Both the position numbers and the translations under genes were made by a program. From the NCBI RefSeq assembly GCF_010015445.1, contig NC_053118.1, forward strand, positions 23,382,937-23,446,936: a stretch of 64,000 nt of DNA, in the 5' to 3' direction. Positions within the stretch are counted from its first letter, which is position 1. Every line of letters starts with the position of its first letter. The notes under the pieces were generated by a model. That model was given only the letters and a program-made list of their open reading frames with translations. It did no database searches and was not told where the DNA came from. Source of the DNA: Perca fluviatilis (taxonomy: Eukaryota > Chordata > Actinopteri > Perciformes > Percidae). Positions 33,721 to 46,080 of this stretch are shown piece by piece.

Positions 33721-36700
33721 CTTTGTTTTCCGGGGATGGTAGTAGAAGACTCATGAATAATTAATTGACTTTTTAACAGCCAAAGTTAAAGTATCAAATG
33801 AAAATATATACAAAACTACGTTTTGTTAATGTTTAAAGCCTCCGAAAGAGAGACAGGGGCGTGCCCTTTGATTGATTGTCTGGCCTAATTAAAAGATTAT
33901 TCAAATACCACCCACTGTCTAGTGGAAAGAAATAACATCCTCTTTCATGCTTTTTTTGTATTTCTTTAAATAACTTAAGATTTTTAAAACGTTTTGTATA
34001 CTTACATACAGACCCATCAGAGGTAAAGTGATAACATTGATTCGGCATACACCCATGCCATGTGAGAAGCAGAGAAGAAAATTATACAGAGACATCATTG
34101 AAAGGGGTGATAAACTGTGTGATAACTAATACCTCTTTAACTTAAAACGTATTTATGTCTTAATTAATTTTATTTTTCAAACTATTATTTTTATGTATTC
34201 TATATTCAAAGCCAAAAAAATGGCCTTCCTCTATTTCATTATTTATTTAGTGGACATAACCCAATGCATGTGGTTCATTATGATATAGGTTTTTATTCTA
34301 AACGTTATGTGAAAGTCAAAATGAGACATTATCACTACTATTGTTACAGTCATCATAATCATGACCAACAATTTGTGTAGGTTATATGACATCTGTAAAT
34401 ATGTTAACTGTCCTTTAATATTAGGAGTGATCGGCCATACAGTTTTCCTACCCATACCCACACAGACAGGGCTATTTTTTTATTCATGTTTGCCAGGCAA
34501 TGGAGCTGGAGGTTACAAAACTTTCTTTTTGCATGAATAGTTATAAACACATCATAATTATTTCCACAGAGACTCTCATATGACTAAACAAAAGTCTTCT
34601 TGTTGGTGGCTCAGTGGGGAGACACATGAGCAGGCTGCTGATTGATTATCCTCAGTGGTTTGAAACTATAATCTGCAACAGGTCACATCATTTTGAGACC
34701 TACAAAACTGAGCAACATATAGAGCCTTACTTATAAAGGCTTTATTCAAAATAAAATAAGGCTCTCTTAATTATAAAGTAATACCAATCTAGAATCCAAA
34801 ATCACTCTCTTAACTTCATTAATAAGTCATGTAACGTAATGCATGACACTGTGTGGTTTCTCCTCAGTAATGTAATAGCACACGTTGTCCACAAAGAGGC
34901 ACCATTGAACTAATTCTAAAATCAAGTAAAACTAGAACTGCTTCCCCCAGAGTCACCTGTCAGCAGATCCACAAATAAAACATAGTAAGCCTTATAGCTC
35001 AGAACAACACAGTAACAGCTGGGGTGCATGTGTGTAACAAGTTCCCCTTTTATCTTCCATCTCTTTATCCTTTTTATCTGCTCGTTCTCTCCGGAGAGGA
35101 GGGGACTGAAGGAAACACTGCAGCATGACTCAAGCAAATAACTGCAATGCACCATTGTATTGCTTTGGAAACACTAATCTCATGAAGACAAACATAAAAG
35201 CTATTTTGACAACGATTGTTCCACTCTTATGTCACACTTTATACGTTAGAAACTTTATACATTATTTACTTTATGCTCACTGCCCCTGCACTGTGTTAAA
35301 AGAGAGTTTAAGACAACAAGATTTCTTCAAGAACACAAAATCAATGTTTTGCAGTGTAACATCAAATCAAATATCCAAAGAAAAGTATTCTAATCATTAA
35401 GATCATCACTTTGTGGAAGTAAGAGACATTCATTAGTTTGCCCCAAGATAACATTATGATGCACAAAACAGAATGTTACCAAATGTTACCAATGATTACC
35501 AAATCTAATATGGCAATCAAATCGGGTCAGGGTGAAGGTCATAGATCTAGTGTATGGAAAGTTTTACTTTATCTTAAAACTAAAACAACACACACCACAT
35601 GATTGTTCCGTGTCACTCAAATATGTGTTTTTTTTTGTCATATATGCTATGTTATCTTCGCTGAGGGTGAATGAGAGATTTGGAATTGGTTCTATTCATG
35701 TTCTTGCTTTATGCTGCATCCTAAGATATTTACCTTGATGCTGTTATTTGTATGTAGTCATTTAAACCAATTGTAGTTTGAATTTTTCATAACTTTTCCA
35801 TAATTTCCAAACTGTTGGTGTTTAAGAGTGCTCCATCCTCTTTTGGAATTTGTTATTTCTGTTATTGCTCCATTCTCACAACACATACCAAAAAATTATG
35901 TGACCTGTATAACTAGTACTAATATATGTATTTATTGACAAACAAACAAAAAGAGAAGAAAATTATTGCAGTCTTCTCTCAGTTAATATAGCATGCATGT
36001 TGTACATGTATATATATGTATATGTATATATATATACATATATATAAATTGCAAAAGTTGAAAGAGAAGACCATCTCATTTGTCGTGTAAGCATAAGCAA
36101 TTTCCTTTTTTAGTAGTCAAAAGCATTCAAAAATATATAGGTGTAACCAAATAGCAAAGATGTACATTATGTACTGTCACGTGAGTGTGTGCTCTTGTTC
36201 ATGTGTACAAGGCCCTCAAAGAAATCTACATTCATGTAGTATATGACTGTGCATATGTGTGTGCATTACTATAGTGCTGTTTTATGTAAAGCACTTTACA
36301 TTGCCTTGTTGCTGACATGTGCTATATAACAAAAGCTGCCTTGCCCTGCCAAGTATCTACACTTTGCTTGTATGTGTATTTGTGAATGGAAGTGACACTC
36401 TCTTGGCATCAAAGTTATGTTATGGTGGTGTAGAGGTTGTCACAGCAGGGGCCAAAGGACCCTGTGGTGCGGGCACAAACATGGAAGTATATGTTGATCA
36501 TGGCCAGCCTCATGACCACAGCAGTGGTAGTAACCTGAGCAGGGGCCAGCCGTTGTGATAGCAGCCTGTGTTTGTGTTACATAATGTGCAGCCTTTGAGC
36601 CAGTGGCATGTAGTATGTAGTACCGAGGAAATCAATCTGAGTGGACAGGAGGAGGAGGAGGGTGTTGAGGCCATAAGGGCTGGAGAAGAAAGAATCAGAA

Positions 36701-37422
36701 TGGGAAACAGAGCTGGCATGTAAACAGAAAAGTACAGAACAAAGGTATTATGTAAGACAAGGTTTCAGGCCATAATATGCACTTGGGAAGAGATAAAGCA
36801 AGATGGGTTTTGTGACAAGAGAGTGGAAGATGAGGAGAAAAGTTTGTCTTGATGATGATGATAGAAAATAACAGATGAAAACCTTGAAGATGTTCTTCAC
36901 TGTGAACTCAAGAGGCTAGAGGATGTAGTCATGAGGAAATGAAATTAATATTATCATGCCTCCTGCAGTTAGAAAAAAAATAAAGGGCAGCACAGGAAGA
37001 AATTACAGTAATATTGGACAATAAAGTAGCATGCTTAGGTGTACTCTGTAATCCCAGTAACATTCAGGGATCACCGTTACAGCTTACTGGCCTATTACGA
37101 TCATTCCACCATACCTGTTGATTAAAAGAGGGATCCTACACTGTGGGAGGAATTCCTGACTCAGACTGACTGAGAAGGTGAGAAAGAGCGAGAGACATAG
37201 GAGGAGCAGAAAGATGAGGAGGGTGTATTTGGATTTGTAGAAAGTAAGTGACAGCTGAGGAGAGTGGAGCAACGGGTTAAAGAGGTCAGGCTGACTGACA
37301 GATTAAAAACGGTGGGATATTAACACTGTTGTGTAGTGGGAGAGAGGGGGGGCACATGGGAGAGAGGGAGAGGCTTGAAATGCCTTGTAGCTTCACGCAT
37401 ATCTGCCAGCAGAACAGGAGAG

Positions 37423-37478
<56 letters not shown>

Positions 37479-37799
37479 GGCACAAGAATAGGAAAAGGGA
37501 GGGAAAGAGTTCAATGCGTGTGTCTCCTGGGGAGAAGCACATAGTCAATAACCAGGTCTCCGGTAAACATCTATGAACCTTCTCTATAAAGCTGCTGTGC
37601 TACTGCGTGGACCCACGGATCAAAGCAGACATATCAGCTTCAATTCCAGTTTAATTATCAGTCTAGCAGAGGGGATATCATTGAGCTCCAGCACAGAACA
37701 GTAGCTAGTTGCAGTTGCAGCAGCTTGCCAGGAGTTAAGTCTTTAGATGCTGAAAAGAGCCGAGACAAAGTGAGCAGAGATCAACCAACTAAACAGAAA
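33721..37799. other. Intergenic between epn1 and the SBK kinase gene
   Basis: The two genes are transcribed away from each other. The stretch is AT-rich, with a (TA)-rich patch at about 36007-36046 and an (AG)n tract at 37425-37476. Nothing coding is supported; the open frames of 60-90 codons lack domains. Confidence 0.55.
37425..37476. repeat. (AG)n microsatellite upstream of SBK kinase gene
   Basis: About 25 AG units with one interruption near the left end, ~325 bases upstream of the start codon of the kinase gene. (GA)n tracts in such positions can bind GAGA-type factors, but that is speculation. Confidence 0.9.
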
Positions 37800-40582
37800 A
37801 TGACAGTAAGTATTGCACTTTATTCCTGTGAGGAGGAATCTAGCTGTGAAATGTTACATGCACGTTTAAATTGCAAGTGTCATCACATTGTGCTGCAAAA
37901 AACAAACATCGATGGTAACAAAAATATGAATTAATACAATTATTTCCTGTGTGTGCCAGCGATTGGGGGTTTTAAGTATCATACTACAAGTGTGTTTTGT
38001 AGCTATATGATGCGATGACATGCAGAAATGGCATAAGAGCATTGACGGCTTTTTATTGCAAAATTACTGTGAGGCTGCAAAGGTTTGATAGACAATGTTG
38101 TTGAGAGGATTTTTAGCCTGTAATGTTGAGCACTTGTACTGGACTTCAAATGTGTTAATGATGTTAGCTCATGCAGAGCCTCTTTTAAAATCTCAGCTCA
38201 CTTGTTGTCACTTTATGCCAAGGGCCGTTAACTATAGGGTTTTGATAAATAATCACCTCAGCTCACAAGGACATGGCAAATATCAGGATGCTCCTAGTGC
38301 AACACATCTTTTAGACGCATCTGTGATGATTAATGTATCAGAGCCACTAAATCTCGAGAACTCTGACCTGGATAAAACTCAGCTGTAAGCTCAAAACGTC
38401 ATAAAATATATTCATTTCATTTCTGGCATGAGGGGAATGAACAGCAGCTAAAGAATGTAATAATGCGATAACCCTGACATGTGTTAACAACTCTGTGAGT
38501 GAAACCTAACTGAGATTTGAATTTAGGAATGTAGCACTGTGCTTTGAGTTCAAAACTGTGAGGACAAATAGACATAAATAAGGCTCTAAAGAGAAGATGG
38601 CCCCAAGGACGGCCACCACGTCTCAAGCTTCTGAATTTACTGCATTTATATATATTATATTTTATATATGTTATATTCTATCCCTATATGTCAACTCCTG
38701 CACTATTTTATGCCTTAGATTCCCATTTTTCATTGTCTGTGCTTCTTTTTATACAAGTGTTTAAATGAGCATTGTTGGAGAGAGCCTAAGATCTAAGATT
38801 TTATTGCCAACAACTTCTGCTCTGTAATTGTTTTGCATACGACTATAAAGAATATATATTTCTTTTTTTCCCATGTTACCAGTTATATTAATGTGTATAT
38901 ACAGTAAGTTGATACATTACTATTTACCACAAGGTTTCCTATAGAGACCTAATTTTTGGAAAATTGTCTCAAATGCAGCGTTTTAGCAGCATGTGAGTCT
39001 AAATGTCTGTAAAGTTGACGTTCTGGAGATACAAAATGAAGCTTAGGTGCACCAATTGAGCTGCATCAATCTATAGACCATTGATCTTAAAGCAGCCCAT
39101 CTTCTGCTCTGATTAAAATAGAGCTGTCTTGGCAACATCTGTGCCAAGCAGCACTCTCAGACTGGTTGAAACCTGCAGTCTTATTTTTGGCTGTACATCA
39201 GATCCATTTTGCAGTAACTCATAACTGAGATCCAGTTTTTAAGCTGCTGTCAACAAACAACTCCAAAATAAATCTAAAGTGTCATATATCACCATCAGAG
39301 ATTAATTGGCGATTGGAAAATTTCAGTGATCAAAATTAGGCTTATTATCTCAGTCCAAACAAGAAAATGTTATTGATATTAGTGCAATAACCACCAAATA
39401 TTTGTTTGCAGGGACATAACAGGTGTAATTTAATCCAAATCAAAAGCAGTTGACCACTAAGATCAGTTACGCAACATGCAAAACATATGTTATTGCTTTA
39501 TCTTTTGTGTTAAGCTGTGTGTGGTAACTGTTCACAGCCTAACTAATTTGCTGGGGTATGTTACTTCAAAGGAAGTAGTGAGGAGTGACAGTGCCAAATG
39601 TCCTGATTGCCCTGATAAGACATCACGCTGATGACATCTAAAGTTTATCCCGTCTATAGGACAAAGCGGATCATGCCAGATCTGCATAAAAGTGATAACA
39701 TATTACAATTTGTTCCACAGATCTCTGACAGATGCATGATGGGCAGTGGTAGAATGTAACAAATACATTTACTCAAGTACTGTACTTTTGCAATTTTAAG
39801 GTATTTTATTTTACTTAACTTTACTTGAGTATTTCGGTGTATTTCTATGAATTTATACTTCGACTCCACTACATTTCAGAAGGAAATATTGTACTTTTTA
39901 CTCCACATTTATTTGATAACTTTAGTTACTTTGCAGATTTAGATTATTAATACAAAATATAAATCAACTAATACATTATGATGTATTACTATAGACTAAG
40001 ATACCCAGCAGTATATAAAGTAGTTCAAATTAGCTCCACCGTTACCAGCAGCAACATTATTGATGCTTACATCCAATAATATAATATACAATATTCTGAA
40101 ATGGGCCATTCTGTATGAATACTTTTACTTTTGGTATTTCAAGTATATTTCAATCCTAATACTTGTGTACTTTTTACTTTTACTTAAGTAAGCTTTTGAA
40201 TGAAGGACTTCTACTTGTAGCAAAGTATATCTACAAAGTGGTATTGCTACTTTTACTTTTTTTGTTTAAACATCTGAGTACTTCTTTGACCACTGATACA
40301 GATGGTTCTTACTCTGAATGGGAGCATGCAAGCAAAGAAATTAAAGAACTTTAAGAAAACAACAAACCGTATTAGTGGTAAAGCAACTAATGAGATATAT
40401 GAGATTTAAAGTTGCAAGGTCCTCGTTACGCAACGAGCCATGTAGCGGGTTCAGACTTCATTCTGTGAAGTTATCTTTCCTCAACATCAACACATGCCAA
40501 TCAAGCTGTGGATCTTCTTTCACTTTGATGCCACTGAACCAATCATCATCTGTAGGCATCATGCAATGATACTAAATATGGA

Positions 40583-40638
<56 letters not shown>

Positions 40639-42891
40639 TGTGTTCCCAGGCTGCAGCAGCTCAGGAACTTGACGAGCGATGTTTCCTGTCGGCGCAGTCC
40701 ATGCCCAGTCTGAAGGTATCCGAACACTTCCAGGTGGTAAAGCTCCTGGGAGAGGGATCCTACGGAAAGGTCATGTTAGCTGTGCACAGAAAGAGAGGTT
40801 AGTGCTCAAGACTTAAGGTTACAGGTCATGACCATTTCAATTCAATCAGTCTGCAAGAGTGTATGAAATTGCCATTCAAATATCCTAATGCTAATATATA
40901 AGAGTTTTGATTATGTTTTTAAACTCATTCTGCCCAATCTGAAATGGGTGAAATGCTAAATCTCTACTGCAGCACATTTACCTCATGCTCAGGTTTCTTA
41001 CTAATTAAGAAACGACACATGTTGTGCAGGGTCAGCGCTGCAGTAACGTGAGGACAGATCTGTCTTTTGATAGTGTTCACTTAACCTTTTGTGCTTCTGT
41101 TGCTGTGATAAAGTGCTTTGGGACATTCTCTGAGATAGGGTTGCTGCAACTGGGGTGTAGCTGTGTAACAGAGTCGCCCCAAAGGGGAAGTTATATTTGT
41201 TCACAGTGTCAATGATGGACAAACTCACATTCCATCACTGATGACAGCTTTTTGACTAAAGCTGATTAGATGTTGAAGTATTCAACAAATAATGTCTTTG
41301 CTTCGTCTCCTTCAGGAACCCCAATGGCTCTGAAGTTCTTCCCTCGTCAGTCTACCTCGCTCACCTCTTTCCTGCGTGAATACAATCTCTCCCTTTCTTA
41401 CTGCACCCATCCTTCTCTGACACGGGCAATTGGCATCTTCTTTTCCACACCGTCCTACTATGTCTTTGCCCAGCAAGCTGGTCTATATGGTGATCTCTAC
41501 AATGTCATAGTGTCAGAGGTCAGTGCCGTTATTGCCCTGCATGGTATTTTCAGCCTAACATACTTTTTCTTGTAAAATGAAGAAAAGAGAGTGTTTCAGC
41601 AGAACAAAAGCGTGCATGAATGTTTGGTTGGGATGCAACCCCTACATTTACATCCTACTAATTTACATCCATCCATTAGCTATACCTGTTTATCAAAAGG
41701 CTCAGAAGTATCATACTTTATGTCTGCAGTGTGGCTTTCTCGTGGAGACGTCGTGGAAAATGTAAGTGCTGACCCTGCTCTTTTGAGCTCTCATTTCTGT
41801 CAGCAAAAACTTGAGACGTGCTTGATAAAGGCTTCCAGCTCGCCCTCGTCTGTTTTTGTGTCACTGCCAGTAACATAATAGACCACTGATAAGAATAAGG
41901 GCACCCTGCTCTCATGGCAGTACATTAAGTAAAGCACGGCTTTCCAAGAGTGTCACCAACCATTTTCGTGACGCAGATTATGTTTGTCTTTGCGCCAACG
42001 GTGTTCTAACCAGACCTCACCTCATTTTCATCTTTCATCTAACATGTAATGCTGTAATAAGTTATAGAAAGTATGTTTTCTGTTGTTGAGACACTGATCC
42101 AGACTGTTTTTCTGTTTAAGGTTGGGGTGGATGAAGAGTGTGTCCAGAGATTGATGTCCCAGCTGAGCGGGGCCGTTACACATCTCCACTCCCTGGGCTT
42201 TGTCCACCGCGACATCAAACCTGAGAATATCTTCCTGTGTGACAGTTCCTGTCGCTGGGTCAAACTTGGGGACTTTGGCCTTGCCCGGGCCATCGGCTCC
42301 ACTGTTCGCGCTGTCTGGTACGAGTCTCCCTTCTGCACTCCTGAGGTGGAACCTGCCAAGGAGGCTCAGAAAGAGTGGGATGGGACCGAGGAGGAGATGG
42401 AGGACATTTGGATAACAGTGGAGCCCTGTATTGACAGTTGGGCCCTCGGTATACTCGTCTATTGCCTCTTGACTAGCTGCTTCCCCTGGGAGGAGAGCAC
42501 CCATGATGACCGCGGCTACCGTAGATTCAAGGAGTGGTTTGATCGTGAGGCTGAAAAGGAGGAGAAGATGAGGGATGGTGAGTGGAGAGGTGAAGAGGAA
42601 ATAGACAGTTACACAATCATGAAGGAGAGCCAGAGGGACAACCCTGCTCCCTCACAATTTGAGAGCCTCAGCCCTCTAGTGATGACTCTTTTTAAGGAGC
42701 TTCTCCACCCTGTGCCCAAACACAGAGGGCGCCCCGAGGAGATCCTGAGCTATCTGGGAGGGCCGTGGCTGACAGAGACAGAGATTGAGGAGAAGAGGAA
42801 GGCAGAGGAGGCAGAGAGGGAGGCCAGAAAAATAAGAGAGGGAGGAGGTGTAGAAGAAGAGCTATTAAGGGAAGGAAGAGGGGAGAGATAA
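37800..42891 (+). CDS. sbk3: SBK2/SBK3-type serine/threonine kinase
   Basis: Four coding exons: join(37800..37805,40650..40797,41316..41518,42121..42891), 375 residues. Exon 1 contributes only Met-Thr before a GTAAGT donor. The kinase domain is complete: P-loop GEGSYG (36-41), ATP lysine in MALKFF (58), catalytic HRDIKPEN (148-155), DFGLAR (170-175), a shortened FCTPEV activation end, and DSWALGILVYCLLTSCFPWE. A ~40-residue loop rich in Glu follows, and the C-terminus is a charged Glu/Arg helix (EIEEKRKAEEAEREARK). Kinases of the SBK (SH3-binding kinase) group share this layout. From memory, the TP-Y-FAQ, GD-GL and CFPW segments look most like SBK3, and linkage to epn1/isoc2 agrees (human 19q13.4). 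Substrates are not known from sequence. Exon 1 is the least certain part. Confidence 0.88.
39744..40295. mobile_element. Non-autonomous inverted-repeat element in SBK intron 1
   Basis: The ends CAGTGGTAGAATG and, inverted, GACCACTG face each other. Sub-terminal sequence 'atttactcaagtactgtact' has an inverse-like counterpart ('gagtacttctttgac'). The element has AT-rich 'tacttttacttgagta' repeats and no transposase. The CAGTGG terminus suggests a hAT-like origin, but no clean 8-base duplication is visible. Degraded relatives lie at 4120-4290 and 52440-53069. Confidence 0.6.
40585..40642. repeat. (TG)n tract abutting SBK exon 2 acceptor
   Basis: About 28 TG units with one interruption (tatg) end only seven bases before the acceptor AG at 40648-40649; just 'ttccc' separates them. 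The tract thus takes the place of most of the pyrimidine tract of this intron. Confidence 0.95.
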
Positions 42892-42989
42892 GCTTTGTCT
42901 TTATAAAATTGTTTTATGACGGGTTTTAATGAATATAATGTGTTTTGAAAACATTGTACAATGTATTTTTTTTGATGATTAGCGATTTA

Positions 42990-43459
42990 AACCTGGTCGC
43001 ACAGAATTCCGTGAAATGATCCCGAATCGTTAACACCGCATTACGTGGCGGTGGCACGGAATGTGTGAAAAATCCGTGTGGCCACCACGGAAAACAATGC
43101 CAATGTAAAGTCAATGAGAAGATGACGTAGCATTAAGAGCGACTACGTTAGCGAGTACTATGTAAGGCTGAAATTCCGCGTAAGGAGATCGGGGTTCGTG
43201 TCCCGGAGGTGAAGTTTCCTAAAGTCGCTTTCTTCTTTTCTGTCCCTTTCTTCCTGCGTGTCACGGAACCGTAAGCCCACCCATGACCTTTTCCTTAACT
43301 TAAGGGGCCGGGCCGTGTCGGAATTTTCTGCGATCCGTGTTCATTTCACGAAATTCTTCCGTGGGCCCATCATGGAATGTTTTACGATTCTGTGAAACTG
43401 CCGCAGATTCTGAGTTAAGGGGGCCGTGTTCATTTCACGGAATTCTGTGAGATCAGGTT
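42990..43459. mobile_element. MITE in SBK 3' flank with target-site duplication
   Basis: The left end AACCTGGTCGCACAGAATTC and the right end (inverted: AACCTGATCTCACAGAATTC) match, and CCGTGAAATGA continues the match. GATTTA (or GATTTAAA, 8 bases, if the first two element bases are counted) is duplicated at 42984 and 43460, fitting hAT-like insertion. It starts 98 bases after the kinase stop codon, ahead of the AATAAA at 43516, so it is probably within the 3' UTR. The interior repeats 'ttcatttcacg'-type motifs. Confidence 0.8.
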
Positions 43460-43515
43460 GATTTAAACAAATACAAATGTATGTTCTATAAGGTGCTATA
43501 TTTTCATATTTTTTT

Positions 43516-43521
43516 AATAAA
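43516..43521 (+). terminator. Possible polyadenylation signal of SBK kinase gene
   Basis: AATAAA about 625 bases after the stop, beyond the inserted MITE. Another AATAAA follows near 43689. No canonical signal is seen between the stop codon and the MITE, which supports use of one of these. Confidence 0.45.
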
Positions 43522-43869
43522 TATCCTTATTAAAGTTACCACTTCAATTGTTGTATATATTCCAGTGTGTTTGTTTATATGTGTATGTATGTGTGTCTTA
43601 ATGAAATAAGTCTATAGATAGTGTGATGTTGATGAAACTACAAGCTGCATTATAGTGCCTTTAAAAATCTGTATCGCAATTGTTGTAAAATAAACTCCTT
43701 GCATTTAAATTCTCATGAGATACAGTTCATGAGTTACACATACAGTGTCACATGATGAAGTCATGTCAATTTAGATGGTGCACACTTACAATGTGTCTAT
43801 TATTACACAGTTAAGATAACTTGCATTTTAGAATGGTATTTCATGGTTTACATACAATCCTAAGACAGA

Positions 43870-44098
43870 CACCACCTACCAAGAGCCTGGGTCTGTCCGA
43901 GGTTTCTTCCTAAAAGGAGTTTTTCCTCGCCACTGTCGCACTAAATGCTTGTTCTTGGGGGAATTACTGGAATTGTTGGGTCTTTGTAAATTATAGAGTG
44001 TGGTCTAGACCTACTCTATCTATAAAGTGTCCTGAGATAACTCTTGTTATGATTTGATACTATAAATAAAATTGAATTGAATTGAATTGAATTGAATT
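43870..44098 (+). repeat. 3' tail of an L2-type LINE or derived SINE
   Basis: Contains 'ggtttcttcctaaaaggagt', 'tttttcctcgccactgtcgc', 'tatagagtgtggtctagacc' and 'cctgagataactcttgttat', and ends in tandem ATTGA units. This is the recognisable 3' end shared by many fish L2-clade elements; the copy at 14866-14990 is the same tail inverted. Confidence 0.8.
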
Positions 44099-45269
44099 AA
44101 ATTTGGAGTTGAGCCTCTGAAAACACCAAAACACTGCACTGTAAGGATAACTTGTCCGCACCCAAGCTGACCTCAGGGTCCCTGATCTTTATAGACTACA
44201 ATATAAGTGTTTCTGAAGACAGAAGGGGATCAGGAGTTATTCAACCTTTCAAAACTGAAAAAATCATAATCCTGAAAATGAAAATAAATGTAATAATGTA
44301 ACAATAAATGAAGTGAACCTAACATAGAATTTACTAATGCTTTAATAATGTAATACAATAAGCCATACATATTGTCTTGAAAAGTCACAAATAAATCAGA
44401 CACATTAGGTTGGTGTATGTCCTCCTCCAACATTACCTGCTTTGTTCTTTGATCAACGCTTCCAGAGGATGCAGCCCAGAAACATTTATCAATGACTTAC
44501 AAACGGCCCTTTACTGATTATGTAGCAACATGTATAGCTACAAACCAGACAACCACTTTTTAAAACAGTTTAACTTCTTAGTGATGTGTAAATAATGAAA
44601 TAAAGAATTCATTATGTTTAAATAATCATTGACAACTTATGATACCTTTATAAGAGACTCTAGAAAAAAAGTACCTATGGAAAGCAGGGACATCTTTGAT
44701 GTGGTGAAGCGACAGGTGCTGCAGAACAGAAGAAGCACATCTAAAATTGGACTGAACAATACAGCCTGACAGTGATACCAGCGTGATCTTCTTCCAAGTT
44801 TACATGATGCAAACCTCGGGCATACTACAGTACCTGCAGCAGGAGATGTGTGATGTTTATTCACATTGTAGCTAAAAGACCTTTATTATAGTCTATTATA
44901 CTTGGATACATGATTGACGTGTTGACAGTAGAACAAACCTCACGTGAAATCTGCTCACACTACCGTTTGACCTCAGTGCTGTTTGTGGAGACAGTTGTTC
45001 TACATCTGTCACACGGGACAATTACTGGTTGAAAAATCACCGGCATTCCTGTTGCAGTGCTGCCAAAAGAATGCGCTGGTATTGCTTGTAGCCACTTTGC
45101 ACACTTGTGCCACTACTGAATCATGCCATGATGTCAATAACAACTGTCTACCACTGTGGATGAAAAGAACTTAGCAGCATGAAAATAATAAAATACACCT
45201 TCAAAATGAACTTATATGGTCATATTAGATGGGGTGTTTACTTCCACTGCAATAATTAAATGTAAAATC
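44099..45269. other. Intergenic, no feature recognised
   Basis: AT-rich sequence between the L2 tail and the hAT-like element. Only short frames are present, none with a domain or a splice context. Confidence 0.5.
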
Positions 45270-46080
45270 TACAGCTGCAAAGATGAATCAATTAGTTGTC
45301 AACTAGGAAATTGATCACCGACTATTTGATAATCGATTAATTGGTTTGAGTCATTTTTTATGAAAAAGTCATAATCCTTTGATTGCAGCTTCTTGAATGT
45401 TGATATTTTCTAGTTTCACTCCTCTATAGCTGCTTTCCAACCAGAGGGATTTTTGCAGTTCCTAGATATTATTCCATAACAACAAAAGGTCAGTTCCTAT
45501 AGCCACTTGGCCAGTGTGAATGGTCGGAAAGAGGCTATTATAACACAGCCATCTAACCACCACTATGTGGAAAAGGGAAAAGACCCTGCCCTGAAGTAGG
45601 AGCTGAAAGAGTTACAGGAACTGTGGCCAGAGGAACTTAATAATCCCTAAATTGGTCCAGTCGGAACACGAGAAAAAAATGGTTCTAGGAACGTTATGTT
45701 CTGGGAACTGCAAAATTCCCTCCGGTCGGAACGCGGCTATAAACAAAAGGTCAGTTCCTATGGCCACTTGGCCAGTGTGAATGCAAATGGAAAAAACTGT
45801 TTTGGGGGAGAGTAGTAAGTAGAACTGTTTAGAAGTAGACTGTTCCTATAACTACGTTCCTGTAACTACTTGGTCGGAAAGAGGCTTATTACAGTAAACT
45901 GAATATACAGTATTTGAGTTGTGGACAACACAAGACATTTGAAGATATCATTTTGGGCTTTGGGAAACAATGATCTTTCACCATTTTCTGACATTGTATA
46001 GACCAAACAACTAATCGATCATTTGAGAAACTAATCCACACATTAATCGACAATGAATATAATTGTTAGTTGCAGCCCTA
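45270..46080. mobile_element. hAT-type non-autonomous element with a nested MITE
   Basis: The ends TACAGCTGCAA and, inverted, TAGGGCTGCAA match, each followed by a copy of the ATTAGTTG-type sub-terminal. GTAAAATC (45262-45269) and GTAAAATT (46081-46088) form an 8-base target-site duplication with one mismatch, as hAT elements make. The 'taatcgattaattgg' and 'aactaatcgatcattt' blocks belong to a common fish family. A second element (45425-45741) sits inside. Confidence 0.8.
45425..45741. mobile_element. Nested inverted-repeat element inside the hAT copy
   Basis: The left end TATAGCTGCTTTCCAACCAG and the right end (inverted: TATAGCCGCGTTCCGACCGG) match and continue with GAGGGATTTTTGCAGTTCC against GAGGGAATTTTGCAGTTCC. 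A partial direct duplicate of its interior ('aaaggtcagttcctatggcc') follows at about 45746-45780, and 'ggtcggaaagaggct' recurs near 45870, so the copy is rearranged. Confidence 0.75.

Noticed and set aside
40494..40802. Frame with a Cys-Val repeat joined to the kinase N-terminus
   Set aside because: The Cys-Val run is the translated (TG)n intron tract; the exon begins after the acceptor at 40649.
43190..43215. B-box-like GGGTTCGTGTCCCGG, hinting at a tRNA or SINE head
   Set aside because: No matching A-box at the right distance and no cloverleaf; it is inside the MITE at 42990-43459.
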